Below are positions 35,228 to 44,272 of a stretch of 64,000 bases of DNA, piece after piece; position 1 is the stretch's first letter; every line of letters begins with the position of its first letter. Location of the stretch: the NCBI GenBank assembly GCA_029260015.1, contig JAJDEB010000033.1, positions 1 to 64,000 of the forward strand, in the 5' to 3' direction. A model generated the notes under the pieces. The model saw nothing but the letters and a program-made list of their open reading frames with translations. It searched no databases and had not been told where the DNA came from. The DNA comes from Phycisphaerae bacterium (GTDB taxonomy: Bacteria > Planctomycetota > Phycisphaerae > UBA1845). A program made the position numbers and the translations under genes.

Positions 35228-36742
35228 CTAGACGCCCGTGTAGATAATCATCGTTATCGCAAAGTAAGGATGCAGGTTGTTGTGCGGATTGCCGCTTCCG
35301 GCGGTGCCCGAAAGATTTGGCGTCGGACCAGATGTTTGAACGGTACCGATCGCGCCTGCCAAAGGAGTTGGGCCAGCCAATCCGATTCCCGCCACTGTGT
35401 CTACGTCGTGTGTGTGCGTGATGTCATGGTCATGAACCGGCATCTCAGCCGTCGTTAATGTGTGTTGTGCCGCCCCGCCACTCTGCGTCAATGCGCCCGA
35501 CACATTCGATTTGGGAACGCCAACATCGTCCTGACGCGCACCCATCGGTGAGCGATCGCGAAAATCGGGTAGGTCGAAAGTTGTTGTACCATCACCTATC
35601 CCATAGATTGTCCCGACTGCTGTAAAGAGATCGACATAGGTCACGCGCGAAATCGCAGCTCCGTCACATGCCAGCCACTTTGCTGGGATTGTCGCGATCG
35701 GTCCTGCCCACATGCGCACTTCACCAACCAGTGGACCTTGAATTAAGGACGAAACGGCCGTGACGGCTTCCGCGTTTGTATAACGCGTGTGATGCGCAGC
35801 CGCGGTTCCCGCATGAGTGGCGAGCGCCGGTGCTGCTGCGGCGGCGGCTTCTGCGTCGGTGTACTTGGCGTGATGAGCGGCTGCAGTACCCGTATGTGTC
35901 GCAAGTGCCACTCCTGCGGCAGTCACTGCCTCGGCATCGGTGTATTTGGCATGATGGGCATTAGCAACCGCCGCGTGGGCTGTGATAGCCGGTCCGGCTG
36001 CCGTTGCCGCTTCTGCATCAGTATACCGGGCGTGATGTGCAGATGCGTTTCCAGTATGCGTAGTCAGCGCGCCTCCTGAAGCAGCAATTGCCTCGGCATC
36101 GGTATAGCGAACGTGATGTGCCGACGCATTTCCAGTGTGCGTGGTCAGCGCGGCACCCGATGCGGCCACTGCCTCTGCGTCGGAATAGCGGACGTGATGT
36201 GCGGACGCATCAGCGGTATGTGTTGCAACGGTGGTATTGACCTGCCCAATCGTGACGCCGCCCGCTCCAGATGCACCGCTGTCGCCTTTAGGACCAACCT
36301 CACCCGCCAGCCCCACCGGTCCTTGGGGTCCCTGGGGTCCCTGTGATCCAGCGGTGCCTGCGGGCCCTGCTTGCCCATCGACTCCGTTTTCGCCATCCAA
36401 GCCGTCTTCGCCCGGAGGACCAGGCAACGGGAACACCAGAAAATACACATCGGCATTGCCCGTTTCGAGGATGGCCTGTCGCGTCTTTTCCGTAACGAGC
36501 TGCACTTCTCCAACGCCACCATCTTCAACCAACAGTAGTTGACGTCCATAGCCAACATCCAGCGAATCTAGAATTCGATCATCCAAATCCGAAAGACTGT
36601 CTTCAACAAACTGGTCGTCATCGATCGAATCGTTCGGAAGCGCTGGCTGTTCGGGCACAACGGTCATGCAACCGATTGCAAACACCGCACCGACCAAGAT
36701 CGTCCGACGAACAAATGTTGCAAAACGCCTATGTTGGCACAT
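35228..36742 (-). CDS. lipoprotein with collagen-like, HHxxYTDAEA-repeat and phage tail-collar domains
   Basis: A 504-residue envelope protein with signal ending in FAIGC. A coil-like region is followed by about 18 Gly-X-Y triplets (36258-36421). Then six copies of a 27-residue unit with core HHxRYTDAEA (35770-36235), a repeat known from phage tail fibres. The C-terminal ~170 residues form a phage tail-collar/microcystin-dependent-protein domain (WLACDGAAISRVTYVDLF, FDLPDFRDRSP). Trimeric, fibrous architecture is likely. No phage genes are nearby, so this looks like a recruited tail-fibre module on a lipid anchor, perhaps for adhesion. Confidence 0.85.
   Translation of the reverse strand: MCQHRRFATFVRRTILVGAVFAIGCMTVVPEQPALPNDSIDDDQFVEDSLSDLDDRILDSLDVGYGRQLLLVEDGGVGEVQLVTEKTRQAILETGNADVYFLVFPLPGPPGEDGLDGENGVDGQAGPAGTAGSQGPQGPQGPVGLAGEVGPKGDSGASGAGGVTIGQVNTTVATHTADASAHHVRYSDAEAVAASGAALTTHTGNASAHHVRYTDAEAIAASGGALTTHTGNASAHHARYTDAEAATAAGPAITAHAAVANAHHAKYTDAEAVTAAGVALATHTGTAAAHHAKYTDAEAAAAAAPALATHAGTAAAHHTRYTNAEAVTAVSSLIQGPLVGEVRMWAGPIATIPAKWLACDGAAISRVTYVDLFTAVGTIYGIGDGTTTFDLPDFRDRSPMGARQDDVGVPKSNVSGALTQSGGAAQHTLTTAEMPVHDHDITHTHDVDTVAGIGLAGPTPLAGAIGTVQTSGPTPNLSGTAGSGNPHNNLHPYFAITMIIYTGV
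35770..36235 (-). repeat. six 81-bp tandem coding repeats
   Basis: Imperfect 81-base units inside the tail-fibre-like lipoprotein gene, each encoding the HHxxYxDAEA block. They differ mostly at codon third positions and at a few residues, so they are older than a recent slippage expansion. Confidence 0.8.
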
Positions 36743-37075
36743 TGAAAATTAGCTCTTTGCCGATGTTGAAGGTGGTATCGTCCGGTAAAATTCGTCGGAA
36801 GATTGTGCGTTTGAGTTGATTCAAGTTGCGACACAAGACACGGTTCAGAATGAACAATGTTTGCCTTTGCAAAACTACACAATTTACCCACCGATTTTTG
36901 ACTGTCTTAGCCGCATTTGGGACAAACAACGCGAGCCTACCGCATCAGGAATCATAGAAATTTGTATACCTAGAATACACGACGCATTTGACGCTAATAC
37001 ACGGCTACAACGATTCTTCCGATGACACTTGATACTCCATGACCTCTACAAATATGTCGCACTGACGAGGACGGT
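36743..37075. other. divergent intergenic region (fibre lipoprotein / GGDEF gene)
   Basis: About 330 AT-richer bases between divergent genes. A loose palindrome GTATAC..GTATTC-like sits near 36963-36978. No gene or strong promoter was identified. Confidence 0.4.
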
Positions 37076-38209
37076 ATGCCCGAACGCAATCCAAATCAAA
37101 ACGCATCGGACACTTCGCCTTTAGACGTTGCTCCTAGAGACACTGCCTCAATAGACACTGCTCCAATTGACACTGCGTCTAAAGAATTCTCGCCTGCAAC
37201 CGACAGCCCTCATCTGCAGTCAGACTTGCCGGATCCTCGAAGCCAAATCGAAGCATACCTCAAGGACGCCCATGACTATGCCCAGATGCTGATCAACGCA
37301 TCGTTGGACATGATCATTTCCGTGGACATTACACTCAGAATCGTTGAATTTAATCCAGCCGCAGAACGATCATTTGGCTATATCCGCGAAGAAATGATTG
37401 GCAAACCGGTGGACATTTTGTACGCCAAGCCCGATGACGCCTGGCCCATTCGAATCGATACATTTCGACATGCCGCAAATACGGAAGTTAGCAATCGCCG
37501 CAAGAATGGCGAAGTCTTTGTCTCAAGCTTGCGCTCTGTGCGACTCTGCAACCAAGACGGGGAAACGATCGGGGTGATGGGTATCTCCCGCGAAATCACC
37601 GTGGAAAAAATGATTGAGCAGGAGTTGCACGAAAAATCGATGGCGTTGGCGGCACTAAACGATGAGCTGGAAGATGCCAATAAGAAATTGCACTACCTTG
37701 CTACGACGGACGAACTCACAGCACTACCCAATCGTCGAGCGATGATGGATCATTTGAATCGGTGCTGGGCACAAGCGAGTCGTGAAGATACAGCCGTAAC
37801 CTGTGCGATATTCGATATTGATAAGTTCAAATCTATCAACGACACGCACGGCCACGACATCGGTGACAAAGTTCTCCGCCAAGTTGCTGACGTCCTGAAG
37901 AGAGTCACCCGCACGAACGAATTGATCGGGCGCATTGGCGGGGAAGAGTTTCTACTGGTTCTGACGGGAGCCACATCAGAGGACGCCGAGAATGCAACTG
38001 AACGCATCCGCAAATCGATTGCGGGCACGATCGTCACCGCACCAAATTTCGACATCCGCGTCACCATGTCTGCAGGACTCGCCATCGTCAATCGTCGAAT
38101 AGACTCCGTTGACGAACTCATCAAACTTGCCGACACCGCACTCTACGCCGCAAAAAAGAATGGCCGCGATCGACTCGAATGCGCCTATTCCGATCCGTCG
38201 ATTGCATGA
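37076..38209 (+). CDS. PAS-GGDEF diguanylate cyclase
   Basis: A 377-residue enzyme expected to make cyclic di-GMP. An N-terminal ~55 residues of Thr/Asp/Ala-rich repeats (DTASIDTAPIDTAS) is probably disordered. A PAS domain covers about residues 70-185 (LINASLDMIISVD, FNPAAERSFGY). A short coiled coil leads to the GGDEF domain with DELTALPNRRAM, DIDKFKSINDTHGH and the active-site GGEEF. The inhibitory site ahead of it is RTNE rather than RxxD, so product inhibition may be weak. No membrane segment. GAGGA precedes the ATG. Confidence 0.95.
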   Translation: MPERNPNQNASDTSPLDVAPRDTASIDTAPIDTASKEFSPATDSPHLQSDLPDPRSQIEAYLKDAHDYAQMLINASLDMIISVDITLRIVEFNPAAERSFGYIREEMIGKPVDILYAKPDDAWPIRIDTFRHAANTEVSNRRKNGEVFVSSLRSVRLCNQDGETIGVMGISREITVEKMIEQELHEKSMALAALNDELEDANKKLHYLATTDELTALPNRRAMMDHLNRCWAQASREDTAVTCAIFDIDKFKSINDTHGHDIGDKVLRQVADVLKRVTRTNELIGRIGGEEFLLVLTGATSEDAENATERIRKSIAGTIVTAPNFDIRVTMSAGLAIVNRRIDSVDELIKLADTALYAAKKNGRDRLECAYSDPSIA

Positions 38210-38241
38210 CGCTATGGATTCCATTGCATGACGCTCGGGAT

Positions 38242-40053
38242 TCACGCCTTCGTTGCGTGGTCTTCAGCAGGCTCGTCGACCAATGCCACGAGCGTTTCTC
38301 CGGCATCTGCCGCCACCTTGCGGTCGGCAGTAAACAAACGGATACGCTTTGACTCGGTGATCGCAAGCAGCGGCACCAACGAATCGCCGTATCGTTTTAG
38401 GAATTCATCCACGCCAAACTCATCGGTCAGCGGCGTTGCCTTGATAACGAATCCGCTGCGAATGCAACGATTCAAGCGTTCGAAATCTACATCGTCTGCG
38501 AATAATAGGCGGCCATGCCGGCGATGTTCAATGGAATGCGCCTTGGCGTACTCTTTCCTTGGCGCGAGTTGATAGCTGTTTTCCTTTCCAAAGACTTCCG
38601 CGAAATGTTGCACGGTTAAGATATTGATCGAATCGTTGGGCGTGAGTGCAAGCAGCTTACCAATTCCGCCAATATCAAGTTCATCTTCGGTACGTTCAGA
38701 AAGAGCGCTGCCATAAAACGCTTGCAACCCTTCCATTCGTGCGGCTGCGATGTTGTCGTGATTACTGTCTACCAGTTGCACGCGGTAGGATCGCTCCTTG
38801 AGCAGCGCGGCAAGCTTGCGCGCGAAAGGGTGAGCGCCGACAATCAACAAACCTTGTGGGTCGGCATCGGCTACACCGAGACGGCGGGCGACAAGCGGCG
38901 CGGTGAGTCCGTATACGGCTACTGTTCCGACTATCGCCGCGAATGTTGCTGGGACAAGAATGTCAGCCCCCCTAATACCGTTTTCCTCTAGACGCAGTGC
39001 AAAAAACGACGACACCGCAGCCGCCACAATGCCGCGGGGTGCCATCCATGCCAACAGCGCGATTTCGTTTCGCCGAAGTTTTGATCCGATCGTTGAACCA
39101 AGAATCGAGAGGGGCCGCCCCACGACGATCAGAGTCGCGACGAATAGGATACCTCCGCCACCAAGTGACATCAGATCTGCCGGCGCGAGTCGGGCTGCGA
39201 GCACGATGAACAAGACCGCGATCAATAGAATTTGCAAGTTGGCTTTGAACGCGACAATGTGACGTACGTCCACCTTCCGCTGGTTGGACATCACGAAACC
39301 CATGACGGTGACCGCGAGCAGGCCCGACTCATGCTGAAGCTGATTGGAAATCGCGAATGTCCCCAAGACCAACATCAGGGACGTGGCGTTCTGCAAATAG
39401 TCCGGAACCCAGAATCGACTCATCACCAACGTCAGCACGACAGCCGACACAAAGCCCAATCCGCCACCATACACAATCGTCTTGATCAAGCCTTCCACGA
39501 CGAGCGACGCCGCCCCATGGGTCGCCGACGCAACGATAACCTCGTAAATCAAAACAGCGGCAACCGCACCGATGGGATCGATGACGATGCCCTCCCACTT
39601 AAGCAGCGGTCCAATCTTACCTGCCGGACGCATCTGCCGAAGCAGCGGCGCGATCACGGTTGGCCCGGTGACAATGAGCACCGCCCCCAGAAGCGCCGCC
39701 AGCGGCCAACTCAAACCCAGCATCCAGCGAGCGGCAAACAAACTGATGATCCAGGAGATCGCCCCACCGATCAAAATCAATCGCCAGAGATCACCGCCGA
39801 CGTTCTTAAGCTCCGAGAGTCGAAGCGTAAGCCCCCCCTCATAAAGAATCAGCGCAACGGCCATCGACACCCCCGGCAATAGCAACTCGCCAAAAAGCGC
39901 ATCAGGATCGACCCACCCAAGCCAGGGCCCAACCCCGAACCCAACCGCCAAAAGCAGCAAGATAGAAGGCAACCCCAACCGCCAAGCCACCCACTGCGCA
40001 AGCACGCCAGCCACAAGAATCAAGGTCAAACCAACAAGAACGGAAGGATGCAA
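38242..40053 (-). CDS. cation:proton antiporter with C-terminal TrkA-N domain
   Basis: A 603-residue CPA-type antiporter. About 12 hydrophobic segments fill residues 1-400. They begin HPSVLVGLTLILVAGVLAQW, and include LILYEGGLTLRL and WEGIVIDPIGAVAAVLIYE, the last carrying the antiporter DP pair. A TrkA-N nucleotide-binding domain follows (GLLIVGAHPFARKLAALL, LVDSNHDNIAAARMEG). It exchanges Na+ or K+ for protons. The start at TTG 40053, eight bases after GGAG, fits the family N terminus. The frame is open to a TTG at 40101. Confidence 0.9.
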   Translation of the reverse strand: MHPSVLVGLTLILVAGVLAQWVAWRLGLPSILLLLAVGFGVGPWLGWVDPDALFGELLLPGVSMAVALILYEGGLTLRLSELKNVGGDLWRLILIGGAISWIISLFAARWMLGLSWPLAALLGAVLIVTGPTVIAPLLRQMRPAGKIGPLLKWEGIVIDPIGAVAAVLIYEVIVASATHGAASLVVEGLIKTIVYGGGLGFVSAVVLTLVMSRFWVPDYLQNATSLMLVLGTFAISNQLQHESGLLAVTVMGFVMSNQRKVDVRHIVAFKANLQILLIAVLFIVLAARLAPADLMSLGGGGILFVATLIVVGRPLSILGSTIGSKLRRNEIALLAWMAPRGIVAAAVSSFFALRLEENGIRGADILVPATFAAIVGTVAVYGLTAPLVARRLGVADADPQGLLIVGAHPFARKLAALLKERSYRVQLVDSNHDNIAAARMEGLQAFYGSALSERTEDELDIGGIGKLLALTPNDSINILTVQHFAEVFGKENSYQLAPRKEYAKAHSIEHRRHGRLLFADDVDFERLNRCIRSGFVIKATPLTDEFGVDEFLKRYGDSLVPLLAITESKRIRLFTADRKVAADAGETLVALVDEPAEDHATKA

Positions 40054-40241
40054 GGCATAAGCTCCGACGACATAGACCGCTGTGAACACTGCAATGCACA
40101 AAGACTAGGGGTTTGATCACCGTCCGTCGAGCGAAATGAATTGCACGATCTCGAAACCTGCATCACAATAGGCTATGGATACTAAAGCGGATATCGTGCA
40201 GTGCAGCGCGGGATTCTGCTCCCCGGATTGTTGATTCTGCA

Positions 40242-41117
40242 ATGCTGATACTCGTGAGTGTGTTCGCCGTCGGGATTGTTGTTTTCCACCTGCTTGAGCA
40301 GGTGGCGCCGATCCGTACGGAATACAAATCTGGGGTTACGCGGCGGGGGTATTTTGCCGACGTGACTTCTACGATCATCAACGGTCCGGTGCTTTCTGCG
40401 CTGACCAAGATTGGGGCGGTTTATCTGGTGACCTGCGTGCCTTGGAAGGCGGCAGTCATGGGTGAGTGGCCTTGGGCGGCGCAGTTTGCTCTGTTCTTTG
40501 TCGTCAACGATTTCGCGCGGTATTGGCTACACCGCCTCTATCACACGAACAAATTCCTTTGGCGGGTTCACCGCGTGCATCATACCGTTGTACAGATGGA
40601 CGCGATGAGCGTGTTTCGCATCCACATCCTAGAAGCCGTCATCAAGAACTGCCTGTTGTTCCTTCCGTTTCAACTGTTGGGCGTCAACGAATCGATCATT
40701 ATTTTCTACTCATCGTGCGACATCATCAAAGGCTTCTGGCACCATGCCAACCTGCGAACACATGTGGGCCGGTTCAATCTCTTCTTCAACTCGGCGGAGC
40801 TTCACTGGTGGCACCATTCGACCGAGGAGCGCGGCCAACGTGCCAACTTTGGCTCGATCCTCTCGATTTGGGATCGATTGTTTCGCACGTTCTATTGGCC
40901 AAAGGGCAAGTGGCCGGGCGCGATCGGTGTGGACGGCTTGGCTGATTTTCCAGACGATTATCTCGGACAATTCTCTTCCATCCGATATGACGACGAACAC
41001 GCCCGCAAGGTCTTCAGTGGTGAGCAGTCGCAAGCTGTCACGGACGATGTTCAGGACTCACCGGACCCCAACCGCCCCGCCAATCAGGACATCCCAAAAC
41101 CGGTCCAACCGGCCTGA
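40242..41117 (+). CDS. sterol desaturase / fatty acid hydroxylase family protein
   Basis: A 291-residue membrane di-iron enzyme. The His clusters of the superfamily are clear: HRLYHTNKFLWRVHRVHH and HWWHHSTE with FHHANLRTH-like His before it (WHHANLRTH). Several hydrophobic helices surround them (LILVSVFAVGIVVFHLL and FALFFVVNDFARYWL). Members hydroxylate or desaturate lipids. The substrate is unknown. No good ribosome site precedes the ATG. Confidence 0.92.
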   Translation: MLILVSVFAVGIVVFHLLEQVAPIRTEYKSGVTRRGYFADVTSTIINGPVLSALTKIGAVYLVTCVPWKAAVMGEWPWAAQFALFFVVNDFARYWLHRLYHTNKFLWRVHRVHHTVVQMDAMSVFRIHILEAVIKNCLLFLPFQLLGVNESIIIFYSSCDIIKGFWHHANLRTHVGRFNLFFNSAELHWWHHSTEERGQRANFGSILSIWDRLFRTFYWPKGKWPGAIGVDGLADFPDDYLGQFSSIRYDDEHARKVFSGEQSQAVTDDVQDSPDPNRPANQDIPKPVQPA

Positions 41118-41396
41118 ACCGGTCTCTCAGCAGAATACACCGGTCCAAAATATCCCGAAAAAATGAATCCAAGCCCCCGGTGCCCTGCGTATCCACTCAC
41201 GAGCTTGGTGCAAGTTTCGCGAATTGCCCTCCGAATGCGCAGAATTTTGCCTGAACGCAGCCGCGTCGCATGGCTCTTGAAAGCGGCCGACGATTTCGAT
41301 GGATTAACCTGCATGCGCCGCGTGGTTTGATCCAAACGACGAGCGCAAGTGTCACCCGCATAACTGTTTTCTTGTGCATGACCTTGAGTTTCATTT

Positions 41397-42005
41397 ATGA
41401 TTAGGGCGATGAATCAAGGATCTGGAAATCCACCATCGTCTCAGCCGTCGGGTGATGAACTCCTCTCGCAAATTGCGGGTGGCGATCGCGATTCTTTTGC
41501 GTTGCTCTACGATCTCTACTCGCATCGTTTGTTTGGGCTCATCGTTTACATCCTTGGCAATAGCCGCGAAGCTGAAGACGTTTTCCAGGAAACTCTTTTT
41601 CAAGTCTGGCGGCGGGCGTCACAATTCGATGCATCGCGTGGCAGCGCCCTGGCGTGGTTGATTCAATTGGCTCGTTCGCGGGCGATTGATCATCTTCGTC
41701 GTCGTGCGACCAGTGCAAAACTCATTCCGGCGAAAGCCGAGGCATTGGCAGCCGATCGGAGTGACTCGTCGCACCGCAGTGAACTTGATCGCCTCGGAGA
41801 TGTAGAGGTCGTATCGACAGCATTGGCTCGATTGTCCGATGAACAAAGGAGTGCGATCAGTCTGGCGTTTTACAAAGGACTCACCCACGACGAAATCGCA
41901 CGCGAATTAACAATACCACTGGGTACCGCAAAGCAGAGAATCCGCCGAGGAATGCAGAAAATGCGTTCGCTGCTAAACGGTAGCGTTTCGAATCACGAAA
42001 GTTAG
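41397..42005 (+). CDS. ECF RNA polymerase sigma factor
   Basis: A 202-residue sigma factor. Region 2 covers about residues 25-105 (FALLYDLYSHRLFGLIVYILG, AEDVFQETLFQVWRRA, AWLIQLARSRAIDHLRRR). Region 4 covers about residues 135-190 (LSDEQRSAISLAFYKGLTHDEIA and IPLGTAKQRIRRGMQKMR). The second Met at 41409 is an alternative start. It is followed after four bases by a ChrR-like anti-sigma gene, so it is probably held inactive until oxidative or other stress. Confidence 0.95.
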   Translation: MIRAMNQGSGNPPSSQPSGDELLSQIAGGDRDSFALLYDLYSHRLFGLIVYILGNSREAEDVFQETLFQVWRRASQFDASRGSALAWLIQLARSRAIDHLRRRATSAKLIPAKAEALAADRSDSSHRSELDRLGDVEVVSTALARLSDEQRSAISLAFYKGLTHDEIARELTIPLGTAKQRIRRGMQKMRSLLNGSVSNHES

Positions 42006-42009
42006 AAAC

Positions 42010-42669
42010 ATGCCCGAAGATCGACAACCAAATGATCTGCACAACATCGGCGACCCCGAAGAACTTGCGTCGCTCTATGTTATCGGCGCGATGTCGGATG
42101 AGCAGCGTGTTGCGTTCGAGACGCACCTCGAAGCCGGCTGTCGCCGCTGCGTTGAGGAAGTCATGAGCCTTGATGACGTGATCAGCACCATGTCAAATGC
42201 AAAGAATCCAATGGCTCCCGATCCGAAAATTCGCGCGCGATTGATGGCGCAGATTGACAGCTTGGAGTCGCAAAAGGCATCCTTGAAAAACAAGCCTGAC
42301 TCGCCCCAGGTCTGGAAAGAATGGCCAGCCGACAAAGTCATCAGCGACCTATTCGTGCAACGTAAATCGGACCGCAACTGGGAGTCCACCGGAATCGACG
42401 GCGTTGAAGTGCAGCGATTGTTCAACGATACCAAGAACAATCGCATGACCGCTCTGGTGCGGATGGCCCCGGGAACGTCATACCCAGCCCACGTCCACGA
42501 CGGACCGGAAGAATGCTTTGTATTGCAGGGCGACCTGCGGGTTGATGATCAGGTGCTCCATGCCGGCGACTACGAACGCCGCGCCCAGACAAGCAAACAC
42601 GGTGTACAAAGTACTCAAGACGGATGTATGCTGCTGATCGTCTCGTCACTTTCGGACGAACTTATTTAG
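42010..42669 (+). CDS. ChrR-like zinc anti-sigma factor with cupin domain
   Basis: A 219-residue protein. The N-terminal domain carries the zinc anti-sigma motif HLEAGCRRC (His-x3-Cys-x2-Cys) at about residues 38-46. The C-terminal half is a cupin (YPAHVHDGPEECFVLQGDLRV, with HVH and E as likely metal ligands) like ChrR of the singlet-oxygen response. It should bind and inhibit the ECF factor encoded just upstream and release it on a signal sensed by the cupin. Pairing is seen; signal is inferred. Confidence 0.92.
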   Translation: MPEDRQPNDLHNIGDPEELASLYVIGAMSDEQRVAFETHLEAGCRRCVEEVMSLDDVISTMSNAKNPMAPDPKIRARLMAQIDSLESQKASLKNKPDSPQVWKEWPADKVISDLFVQRKSDRNWESTGIDGVEVQRLFNDTKNNRMTALVRMAPGTSYPAHVHDGPEECFVLQGDLRVDDQVLHAGDYERRAQTSKHGVQSTQDGCMLLIVSSLSDELI

Positions 42670-42874
42670 TCGGCTGCACATTGATTCAGAGCACCTGGGA
42701 ATGGGTCGCGAATACGACCGTTTCCGACTTCAAAACTCAGCGCCGCGACCCCTTCAATCAATCCCGATAACAGCTCACCTCAAAACTCTATCCCGGTTTC
42801 AGTCTTGGTTGACGTAGGTCCTATGGACGCTAGTTTTGTGCATTCAACTTTTGGAATCGGAGCCATGAGGGCAA

Positions 42875-44200
42875 ATGACTGAATACATCACGAAACTGTT
42901 TGCGGCTGTGTGGCTGGTTTCGACGGTTGGCTGTACGCGAACTTCAACTCAACCGACCGACTGGAATGGGCCCGACAATTCATACGTTCAATCTGCGGAC
43001 GCCAGCCTACCGACCGTAAATGATCTTTTTCGTGTCACCACCGCCGCACCGTTTCCACGCGGGTTGGCGATGGTAGATGACGAGTTGTATGTGCTCTGTC
43101 GCGGGCGTGTGCGCGGTGCGGGCGGTGTGTCAGCCGAAGTCAACGACCAAGCCGGAACGATTTACATCGTTGATCCAAACGTGGCGGAACCGGTAACAAA
43201 CAACAATCTCGGAGACGCCGTTCGCGATAACGGTAACATCTTCGCCCTGCCGTCTTCGCCACCATTTCATTTGTGGGACCGGTCAGCCAGTCCTCCAGAA
43301 TCCGATCACCTTACCGATCGCCCTTATTGCACGTTTCGATATCATCCTCCGACCAGCAGTTTTTACATTTGCGCGTTCTCAGGCATCGACCAACCCAAAA
43401 AGCCCGGTTCAGTTTCATTCAGCAAGAACTTTACCGATGGACTATTGCGTTACGACTTGCGCACGAAGCGTTGGCACGAGGTTGAACGTCACGACATCGC
43501 TGCCGGTGGGAGCTATCCGCACCATGACGTCACCGCAAAGGACCCGCCGCACGGATGGTTGAACGGTCCTAACAATTGCCTGCCGGTTGGGCGGTGGCTA
43601 TATGCGGTTGCCAAAGACAACGATTGCCTGATTCGCTATGACCTGACACCGTTGGAGAATGACCCGCTCGCTGGCCCGCCGCAAAGCGAACGCGTTCTCG
43701 GCAGCGACGTCGTCATAATGGGACGGGGTTTACAACGATACTACGGCCATAGCGCCTTGGCCAGATGCGGCGATTGGCTTTACGTAGCTTGCCGCACGTC
43801 GTCGGTAATCTTTCGCATCCCCATCGATGGCGAAGGCAATCTGAAGCGGCCGATCGTCGGCGAGTTGGTCGCGACGTTTGAACCGTACGACGCCAAAACG
43901 GGTGGGTCGGCCAACATCACCGACATGGATTTCGATGATAAAGGGAACCTATACGTCGTGTCCGCGCAACCGTCGCGCATCTATCGCTTTAAACCAAACC
44001 CACAGAACGTTTATGACGGCGAAGAGTCCAAGCCGTGGGCCGACCTCGCCAAGTTGACCGACAACCCCAAGATGAAAAGCGAAAACCTGCTCGTCGATGG
44101 AGGCCGGCTGTTCGTCACTTCCGGCGACGGTTACGCCTACCAGGAAGGAGCGCTTGGAACTGTTTATCGATTGAACATTCCGGATCGATCGGCGCAATAG
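42875..44200 (+). CDS. propeller-type lipoprotein of unknown function
   Basis: A 441-residue protein with a short signal ending VSTVGC (Cys20). The body contains repeated beta-strand blocks around FPRGLAMVDDELYVLCRGR, GDWLYVACRTSSVIFRIP and ITDMDFDDKGNLYVVSAQPSRIYRF, as in SMP-30/NHL-like propellers. GAGG precedes the ATG. No catalytic signature recognised. It lies 200 bases after the sigma/anti-sigma pair and might be one of its targets, which is speculation. Confidence 0.8.
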   Translation: MTEYITKLFAAVWLVSTVGCTRTSTQPTDWNGPDNSYVQSADASLPTVNDLFRVTTAAPFPRGLAMVDDELYVLCRGRVRGAGGVSAEVNDQAGTIYIVDPNVAEPVTNNNLGDAVRDNGNIFALPSSPPFHLWDRSASPPESDHLTDRPYCTFRYHPPTSSFYICAFSGIDQPKKPGSVSFSKNFTDGLLRYDLRTKRWHEVERHDIAAGGSYPHHDVTAKDPPHGWLNGPNNCLPVGRWLYAVAKDNDCLIRYDLTPLENDPLAGPPQSERVLGSDVVIMGRGLQRYYGHSALARCGDWLYVACRTSSVIFRIPIDGEGNLKRPIVGELVATFEPYDAKTGGSANITDMDFDDKGNLYVVSAQPSRIYRFKPNPQNVYDGEESKPWADLAKLTDNPKMKSENLLVDGGRLFVTSGDGYAYQEGALGTVYRLNIPDRSAQ

Positions 44201-44272
44201 ACTGCTTTGCGCTACCCCCGAATTGCGGTTGTGCGGTTGGGTTGAAGTCGCCTCAATGTTGACCTATGCGGT

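Noticed and set aside
35770-36235. CRISPR array
   Set aside because: The regular repeats are 81-base coding units in one frame without unique spacers; likewise the ~100-base units at 3880-4350.
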